A stretch of 13,276 bases of DNA from VGEM01 sp033764265. GTDB taxonomy: Bacteria; Pseudomonadota; Alphaproteobacteria; Rhodospirillales; Rhodospirillaceae. How positions within the stretch are numbered: position 1 is the stretch's first letter; each line of letters starts with the position of its first letter. Location of the stretch: assembly GCA_033764265.1 (NCBI GenBank), contig JANRJB010000177.1, positions 1 through 13,276 of the forward strand, given 5' to 3'. The translations under genes were made by a program, and so were the position numbers. The notes under the pieces were generated by a model. The model searched no databases. It saw nothing but the letters and a program-made list of their open reading frames with translations, and was not told where the DNA came from. This document shows positions 8,280-13,276 of the stretch, piece by piece.

Positions 8280-8756
8280 TCAATGGCCCTCGGTGCCGGC
8301 GGGCGCGGCAATCGCGCGGGACATGATCAGCGCGTCGGCGCGCCCGTCGGGCCGGGCGTAATAGTCCGTGCGCCGCCCGGTCACCGCGACACCGCAGCGG
8401 CGATACAACGCGATGGCCGCGGCATTGTCGTCGCCGACTTCCAGGTGGCAGTGGGCGACGCTGGCATCCGCCAGTTCGTCGAGCGCGGCGCGCAGCAGGG
8501 CCCGGCCGACGCCGTGGCGCCGCGCCGCGGCGATCACGCCGATGGTGAGAATTTCCGCTTCGTCGGCCACCGCCCGCACCAGCGCCAAGCCGACATCGCC
8601 TTTTTCACCGCGTGCGATCAGGGCGCGCACGCCCGGCTGCGCCAACAGCCGCGCGAACGCCGCGGTGTCCCATGCCGGCGCATGGGTTGCGCCGTGCAGC
8701 GCCGCCAGCATCGCCGCATCGAACGTCGGCTCGATCGCGATCGTCGGTTCACTCAC
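8280..8756 (-). CDS. rimI: Ribosomal protein S18 alanine N-acetyltransferase RimI
   Basis: GNAT-family acetyltransferase that acetylates the N-terminal alanine of S18. The 158 residues carry the acetyl-CoA loop RRHGVGRALL (79-88), preceded by the beta-strand EAEILTIGV. HLEVGDDNAAAIALYRRCGV (about 104-123) follows, with E106 at the catalytic-acid position, and then the tyrosine pair YY at 132-133. GTG 8756 overlaps the tsaB TGA as GTGA, and this tsaB-rimI pairing is common. The first 30 residues are weakly conserved. Substrate specificity is inferred from family and neighbour; RimI homologues can be broader N-acetyltransferases. Confidence 0.88.
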   Translation of the reverse strand: MSEPTIAIEPTFDAAMLAALHGATHAPAWDTAAFARLLAQPGVRALIARGEKGDVGLALVRAVADEAEILTIGVIAAARRHGVGRALLRAALDELADASVAHCHLEVGDDNAAAIALYRRCGVAVTGRRTDYYARPDGRADALIMSRAIAAPAGTEGH

Positions 8757-9442
8757 GGCCGCAGGCGCCCGCCGGTCGGGTCGGGCGTGATGTCGGGCGG
8801 ACGCACATAGATCGGCGCGGGGCCCCCCGTGTCCGCCGCGCGGGACGCGGCCAGCGCCGCCAACACCGCGGCATCACAGTGCGCCGGCGCGGCGGAGATC
8901 ACGGCATGGCCTGCCGCCAGCGCCGCCGTCACCGTCGCGGCGGCATCGCCCACCAGCACCAGCGGTCCCGCGTCGGCCAGTTGCGCGACCTGGTTGATCG
9001 CGACGTTCAGCGGCGGCGTCAGCGCGGCGCCGTCGGCGCTGAACATCTGCGCGTAGAGGTCGCCGCGCTTGGTGTCGATCACCGCGGCGATGCGGCGCGC
9101 CGTACCATCACCCGTTCGGCGTTCGTGCGCCGGCACAGCCGCGGCCAGCACCTCGGTCGAGGCCACGCCGATGCAGGCGATATCGGCGGCCAGCGCGATC
9201 CCGCGCGCCGCCGCCAGGCTGACGCGGACGCCGGTGAACGAGCCCGGCCCGCAGGTCACCGCCACCCGGTCGAGCGCGGCGTAATCCACGCCGGCCCGCG
9301 CCATCACCGCGTTGATCGCCGGCATCAGCGCTTCGGCCTGGCCTCTGTCCATGGCGGCGCGATGCGCGGCCAACACCGCGCCGTCGCGCCACAGGCAAAT
9401 GTCCAGGCCCGCGCCGGAGGTATCGAAGGCCAGGATCAGCAT
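8753..9442 (-). CDS. tsaB: tRNA t6A biosynthesis protein TsaB (YeaZ)
   Basis: Catalytically inert ASKHA-fold partner of TsaD, needed with TsaE and TsaC to make t6A37 in ANN-decoding tRNAs. The 229 residues start with MLILAFDTSGAGLDICLW, carry the conserved GPGSFTGVR at 65-73 followed by VSLAAARGIALA, and later IAAVIDTKRGDLYAQMF. Length is normal for the family. ATG 9442 is the first residue of the conserved strand, so the start is firm. The gene diverges from the dipeptidase gene across about 68 bases. Its stop overlaps rimI. No convincing promoter is visible upstream. Confidence 0.95.
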   Translation of the reverse strand: MLILAFDTSGAGLDICLWRDGAVLAAHRAAMDRGQAEALMPAINAVMARAGVDYAALDRVAVTCGPGSFTGVRVSLAAARGIALAADIACIGVASTEVLAAAVPAHERRTGDGTARRIAAVIDTKRGDLYAQMFSADGAALTPPLNVAINQVAQLADAGPLVLVGDAAATVTAALAAGHAVISAAPAHCDAAVLAALAASRAADTGGPAPIYVRPPDITPDPTGGRLRP

Positions 9443-9510
9443 GGCGCGCGCGCCGTGTTGAGGGCGCGGCCGCCTTGCGGCAAGGTGCAGAGACAGTTGC
9501 GAGTTGTCCC
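9443..9510. other. Divergent intergenic region between tsaB and ddpX
   Basis: This 68-base region must hold the 5' signals of both divergent genes. I see a short hairpin, CCTTG-CGG-CAAGG (9473-9485), and a GC palindrome directly beside the tsaB ATG, but no good -10/-35 pair on either strand. Confidence 0.4.
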
Positions 9511-10074
9511 ATGTCCCTGGTCGAGATCGCCCCGCCCGCCTTCGACGTCGCGCTCGATATCGCGTACGCCACCGCCGACAATTTCACCGGCGCCGCCGTG
9601 TACGCGCGGCCCGGGTGCTACCTGCATCGCGATGCTGCGGCGCTGCTGTCGCGCGCGATCGATTTGGCCCGCCCGCTCGGCCTGCGGCTGAAGATCTTCG
9701 ATGCTTTCCGCCCGGCCGAGGCGCAGTGGACGCTGTGGGCGCACACGCCCGATCCGGACTTCCTGGCCGATCCGCGCTGCGGCTCGCCCCACTCGATGGG
9801 CGTGGCGGTCGACCTGACCTTGATCGACGCCGGCGGCCGCGAACTCGACATGGGCACGGCCTTCGACGCGTTCACGCCCAAATCCCATCACGGTGCCGTC
9901 GATATCCCGCCGGCCGCGCAGCGCAACCGGTTGGTTCTGCTGGGCCTGATGACCGCCGCCGGCTGGGACTTCTATCGCAATGAGTGGTGGCATTATCAGA
10001 TGTTCGCGCCGCGCGGACGCTATCCGGTGTTGAGCGACACGGTTCTGCCGCGCCCGATGATGCGTGCCGGCTAA
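9511..10074 (+). CDS. ddpX: D-alanyl-D-alanine dipeptidase (VanX/DdpX family)
   Basis: Zinc dipeptidase that splits D-Ala-D-Ala, probably for peptidoglycan turnover or scavenging; no other van genes are present, so it is not a vancomycin-resistance cluster. The 187 residues have the family landmarks: YATADNFTG near the start, DAFRP with the transition-state Arg67, zinc ligands H94 and D101 in SPHSMGVAVD, catalytic Glu158 and zinc ligand H161 in EWWHY. AAQRNRLVL matches the DdpX PAAQRNRLLL region. I chose ATG 9511 because similarity begins there; TTG 9475 would add 12 residues. No signal peptide is seen, so it is probably cytoplasmic. This is the only plus-strand gene here; its TAA overlaps the hemY TAG. 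Confidence 0.93.
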   Translation: MSLVEIAPPAFDVALDIAYATADNFTGAAVYARPGCYLHRDAAALLSRAIDLARPLGLRLKIFDAFRPAEAQWTLWAHTPDPDFLADPRCGSPHSMGVAVDLTLIDAGGRELDMGTAFDAFTPKSHHGAVDIPPAAQRNRLVLLGLMTAAGWDFYRNEWWHYQMFAPRGRYPVLSDTVLPRPMMRAG

Positions 10075-11315
10075 AGCCTCTCCGCCAGCAGCTCGGCGAT
10101 CGAGGCCGGCGCGCGCGCGGTTGCGGTCCGGTCTTCGCCAACGTGTGTCAGCGCCAGGCGCAGCCAGCGCGCCGCCGCCGCCTGGTCGCCGCGCTCGGCG
10201 GTTTCGATCTCGGCCATCAGGCGCGCGGCCCGCGCCTTGACCGGCCCATCGACCCCGTCGGCCACCAGCGGGGCCAGCCGGTTGCGTGCCTGGCCCCACA
10301 GGTCCGCCGCCAGCGCCGCTTGCGCCGCGGCCAGTCGGCTCTCGGGATGTTCAGGCGCGGTGCCGGCCAATCGCTCGACCCGTTTGACCCACTCCAGCGC
10401 CGGTTCGTTGGGCGCAATCGCCTTGTAGGCGGTCAACAGGCGCAAGTCGGGCGCTGCGGCCCACGCCCTTTCGATTTCGGCGGCGGCTTTCTTGCCTTTG
10501 CTTTGCAGGATCAGGGCGCGCGCTTCCAGGGCCACCGCCGCGGCGCCGGCGCCGGCGGCTATCGCCGCGCGCGCAGTGGTCTCGGCGCCCGCACCGTCGC
10601 TCGATTTCAACAGCTGATCGCACAGACGCAGCGCCACCCGCGCGGTCAGCGCCTTGTGGGTGTCGGCCGGCAGCAGCGCGCGCGTGGCTTTGCCCTCAAG
10701 CAAGGCCAGTGCCTCGCGCCATTGGGCGCCGGCGATCAGGGCATCCAGCGCCAATTCCATCGCCCAGCGCGGTGCGTCCTTGCGCGCGAGCGCCTGGCGG
10801 GCGTGGTTCACCGCGGCCGTCCAGTCGCCGGCGGCCAGCGCCTGCTCGCCCTGGGCGCGCAATCCCGAGAGTGCCGTGCCCGGCCGGTCCAACAGGCGTG
10901 CGGCGGCCTCGTTCAAGGCATCGCTGCCGGTCGCGGCGCGCGCGGCCAACATGCGTGTGGCCGGGTTATCGCCCAACAGCGCGATTGCGTCCTTGGCCAG
11001 CCGGCGGGCGTGCTCGGCATGTCCGGCGTGAACCGCCGCCATACCGTCGCCCAGCGCCGCCAGGCCTTGGGCGAATTTCTTGTCGCGGCGCGCAGCCGTC
11101 ATTGCGCGCGCGCTGCCGGCCAGCACGGCGTAGAGCTTGGCCAGTGCCAGCGCCGCGACCACCAGCGCCGCAGCCAACAGCAACAGTATGCCGACCGAGG
11201 TATCCAGCCGCCAGCCGCGCCATGCGATGGTCACCAGGCCAGGGTCGTTGGCAAACCACACCGCGCCCGCGACCGCCGCCGCCACCAGGGCGACATAAAC
11301 CACCAAGCGGATCAT
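10071..11315 (-). CDS. hemY: HemY-type TPR membrane protein
   Basis: Inner-membrane protein of the E. coli-type HemY family (not the protoporphyrinogen oxidase also called HemY). It is found beside haem-synthesis genes, and its exact role is unknown. The 414 residues begin with two hydrophobic segments (about 4-22 and 39-65) around the conserved FANDPGLVTIAWRGWRLDTS. A long helical Ala/Leu-rich TPR region of about 340 residues follows, presumably on the periplasmic side. ATG 11315 overlaps the upstream Mic60-like gene's TGA (ATGA), so the two are translationally coupled. The TAG stop is interlocked with the TAA of the convergent dipeptidase gene. Length and layout are normal. Confidence 0.9.
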   Translation of the reverse strand: MIRLVVYVALVAAAVAGAVWFANDPGLVTIAWRGWRLDTSVGILLLLAAALVVAALALAKLYAVLAGSARAMTAARRDKKFAQGLAALGDGMAAVHAGHAEHARRLAKDAIALLGDNPATRMLAARAATGSDALNEAAARLLDRPGTALSGLRAQGEQALAAGDWTAAVNHARQALARKDAPRWAMELALDALIAGAQWREALALLEGKATRALLPADTHKALTARVALRLCDQLLKSSDGAGAETTARAAIAAGAGAAAVALEARALILQSKGKKAAAEIERAWAAAPDLRLLTAYKAIAPNEPALEWVKRVERLAGTAPEHPESRLAAAQAALAADLWGQARNRLAPLVADGVDGPVKARAARLMAEIETAERGDQAAAARWLRLALTHVGEDRTATARAPASIAELLAERL

Positions 11316-13276
11316 GGTGCCGCCGCGGGTTCAGGTGTCGCGCCCTCCGTCGCCAAATTCGCGGCCGACAGGTTCGCCGCCGCGCGTGTCGATAGTTCGG
11401 CCAGCGCCTGCTCGGCGGCGACGCGCGCACGCGCCTGGGCCAACCACGCGGCCGCGGCTGCGGCCGATGCGTCCTGCAACGCGGCCAGTTCCGTCACCGC
11501 GCCCGTCAGATTGTTCTCGGCCAGGCGCCGTTCGGCCCGGGCGACCGCGGCGTCGGCGGTCTCGGCGGCGCTGTCGCCGGTGCGGCGCACGGTGGCGATC
11601 GACAAAACGCGGTCCCAGGTGCGCCGCCACCAGCCGTCGCCGTCGGCGGGGTTGATGGCGGCGCGCACCACCGCGGCGGCTACGTTCGGGAACTGGCCGC
11701 GCAGCTGGTCGGCCGTGGCCAACCCGGTCTCCGCAAAGTCCGCGAAGGCTGCGGCATCGAATGGTGCGCCGCCGCGCCGCGCCAGCGTCGTCACGGTCTC
11801 CAGCTCCACCGCGAAGCGCCGGCCATCGTCGATGGCCTGGCGCAGTTGCGCCGTGCCCAGCACCAGCGCGGCCGCGGCCACGCGGCCCTGGGCCAGGTCG
11901 CGGTCGGCCTGTTCCAGCGCCGCGACCCGATCCGACAGTGACAACACGTTCGATGCATCCGCGGCCTTGCCCTCCAGGGCGGCGAGCCGGGTCGCGACCT
12001 CGTCCAGCTTGGCGGCGTTGCCGATGGCCGCCTCCAGCGTGGCGGTGCGCGCGGTCAAGGCGGTCAGCTGGCTGGCCTGCCCGACCAGCGCCTCGCCCAA
12101 GCCGGCCATGGTGTCGGTCGCCGCGACTTGCGAGGGCGCCTGCGCCGCGGCTGCCTCCAGCGCGGCCACCCGCTCCTCCAGCGCGGCTGCGGTCGCATCG
12201 CCCGCGCCCGGTGCCGGGTCGGCGGGCCGGGCCTCCAACGCGGCGACGCGTTCGGCCATCGCCGCGGCTTGCGACTCTAGGCCTGCCACCTTGCCCTCCA
12301 GCGCTGACACGGCGGACGCCGCCGGGCCAGTGGTTTGCGCAGCCGGCGCGATGGCGTCGAGGGCGGTGCGCACCGTCGGTGCCCACCAGGGTGCCGCGGC
12401 GAACACGCCGGCGCACGCCACCACCAGGGCCACGACAAACAGCGCCATGCGGCGCATCCAGCCGCCACCGCTCCGGGCCGGCGGCGGCGTCATGATCGTC
12501 GACGCCGCCTCGGCGGGCTCGATCGCCGGCGTGTCACTTCCGGCGGGCGTGTCGGGCGCACCGCCGCCCGCGCCGCCGTACGGCCGCCGGCGCTGATCCA
12601 GCAACCGCTGGTCCGCCTTGTCCTCGGCCATCAGCTGTGCCGCCCGCGGCGTTTTTTCGAACACGCGCGGCGGCTCGGCTGCCTCAGGCGGCACGGTCGG
12701 TATGGGGTCCGCGCCAACTGCGGCACCGGATTCGGCGCGCGTTTCGGCGGCAACGGTGGGCGGAGACGTTGGTGGCGGCATGGGCATTGTCACAGGATGC
12801 GGGTCCATCATACCGGCGGGCGGCGGTTCCGCCACCGTCATGGGCGGCGGTGCGGCCGCGGGCACGGGTTCGGGCTCGGGCGCCCGGTCGCGGTCGGCGA
12901 ACACGCGCCGCCACCCGCGCGGGATGATCGGTGCGGCGGGTCGTGCGTTCGCCGTGGTCACGGCAGCGACGTCCGGCACGATCTCAGTCGCGCGAGGCGG
13001 CGGTTCGCCGGCCAGGGAGCCGCTCGGCAACGTGGCCGCGGCACGCAGGGCTTGGCGCACGGCCTCGGCCTGGGCTTCGACCACCTGCGCCTCGTGGCGT
13101 TCGCGCGCCGCGCGCGCGTGTCGTTCCTGCTTGGCCTGCTCGCGCGCGGCCTGGTCGCGGGCGGCGCGCTCGGCCTCGCGGCGCGCGGCTTCCTGGCGTT
13201 CGCGCTCGGCGGCCGCGGCGGCGAGCATCTCGCGCTCTTGCCGCTCCTGCTCGGCCTGCTCGCGCGCGAGGCGCTC
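11312..13276 (-). CDS. mic60: Mic60/mitofilin-like membrane protein, 5' end cut by window edge
   Basis: Alphaproteobacterial Mic60 homologue (COG4223 type), linked in the literature to inner-membrane organisation; the hemY neighbour is the usual one, with hemD expected just outside the window. 654 residues are visible with no start codon required inside. From the N-terminus: about 75 residues of Glu/Arg/Ala-rich predicted coiled coil (to about DNA 13030), then a Pro/Ala-rich disordered stretch. A single membrane helix MALFVVALVVACAGVFAAA (about 12448-12390) follows, then a long Ala-rich coiled coil with repeated VAALEA-like heptads. The C-terminal mitofilin-type domain contains WWRRTWDRVLSIATVRRTG. 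The cytosolic part before the membrane helix exceeds 270 residues, which looks long for the bacterial family. Overlaps hemY by ATGA. Confidence 0.82.
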   Translation of the reverse strand, partial: ERLAREQAEQERQEREMLAAAAAERERQEAARREAERAARDQAAREQAKQERHARAARERHEAQVVEAQAEAVRQALRAAATLPSGSLAGEPPPRATEIVPDVAAVTTANARPAAPIIPRGWRRVFADRDRAPEPEPVPAAAPPPMTVAEPPPAGMMDPHPVTMPMPPPTSPPTVAAETRAESGAAVGADPIPTVPPEAAEPPRVFEKTPRAAQLMAEDKADQRLLDQRRRPYGGAGGGAPDTPAGSDTPAIEPAEAASTIMTPPPARSGGGWMRRMALFVVALVVACAGVFAAAPWWAPTVRTALDAIAPAAQTTGPAASAVSALEGKVAGLESQAAAMAERVAALEARPADPAPGAGDATAAALEERVAALEAAAAQAPSQVAATDTMAGLGEALVGQASQLTALTARTATLEAAIGNAAKLDEVATRLAALEGKAADASNVLSLSDRVAALEQADRDLAQGRVAAAALVLGTAQLRQAIDDGRRFAVELETVTTLARRGGAPFDAAAFADFAETGLATADQLRGQFPNVAAAVVRAAINPADGDGWWRRTWDRVLSIATVRRTGDSAAETADAAVARAERRLAENNLTGAVTELAALQDASAAAAAAWLAQARARVAAEQALAELSTRAAANLSAANLATEGATPEPAAAP

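Noticed and set aside
9511..10074. Vancomycin-resistance cluster
   Set aside because: The VanX-type dipeptidase has no VanH, VanA/B ligase or VanRS nearby. It stands alone, as in peptidoglycan-recycling DdpX cases.
9984..12596. 870-codon plus-strand open frame
   Set aside because: It lies antisense to hemY and the Mic60-like gene, which have clear family motifs, and it starts inside the dipeptidase gene. Its product is low-complexity Arg/Ala/Ser text, the usual shadow in GC-rich DNA.
13123..13276. Possible CRISPR or tandem-repeat array at the right edge
   Set aside because: The repeats are short, irregular and in frame, and they encode a Glu/Arg-rich coil; there are no regular spacers.

Overview
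This is a very GC-rich window with the gene content and order of an alphaproteobacterial chromosome, probably Rhodospirillales or a relative. The lineage evidence is MucR and an alpha-type Fur/Mur without the usual CxxC pairs, a Mic60 (mitofilin-like) gene directly upstream of hemY, and the tsaB-rimI-fur-miaB-phoH-ybeY-corC-lnt order that is widely kept in this class. I see no insertion sequence, prophage, CRISPR array, rRNA or tRNA. No stretch over 300 bases lacks a gene.

All genes but one lie on the minus strand, so transcription runs from high to low coordinates. At the right edge (13276 to 10071) an incomplete Mic60-like membrane protein is followed by hemY with an ATGA overlap. The only plus-strand gene is a VanX/DdpX-type D-Ala-D-Ala dipeptidase (9511-10074). 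It converges on hemY so tightly that the two stop codons overlap. Divergent from it are tsaB and rimI (9442-8280). An AT-rich intergenic stretch with a good promoter candidate follows, then mucR and fur (8113-7086).

Next is a two-gene ornithine-lipid operon, olsB-olsA (6964-5205), ending in a strong intrinsic terminator. Immediately after it begins the housekeeping run miaB, phoH, ybeY, corC, lnt (5079 to 1). This run combines tRNA ms2i6A modification, a PhoH ATPase, a 16S rRNA-processing endonuclease, a CBS-domain CorC protein and lipoprotein N-acylation. Junctions are mostly overlapping ATGA/GTGA or gaps of about ten bases, which implies co-transcription and translational coupling.

The main anomalies are these. 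corC has one in-frame TAA where the family has an aromatic or hydrophobic residue. miaB must start at TTG only 20 bases after the terminator, leaving no room for a separate promoter. The Mic60 homologue has a very long charged and Pro/Ala-rich extension before its membrane segment. MucR lacks the second zinc-finger histidine. I did not find a convincing wholly new system; the interesting points are deviations within known families.
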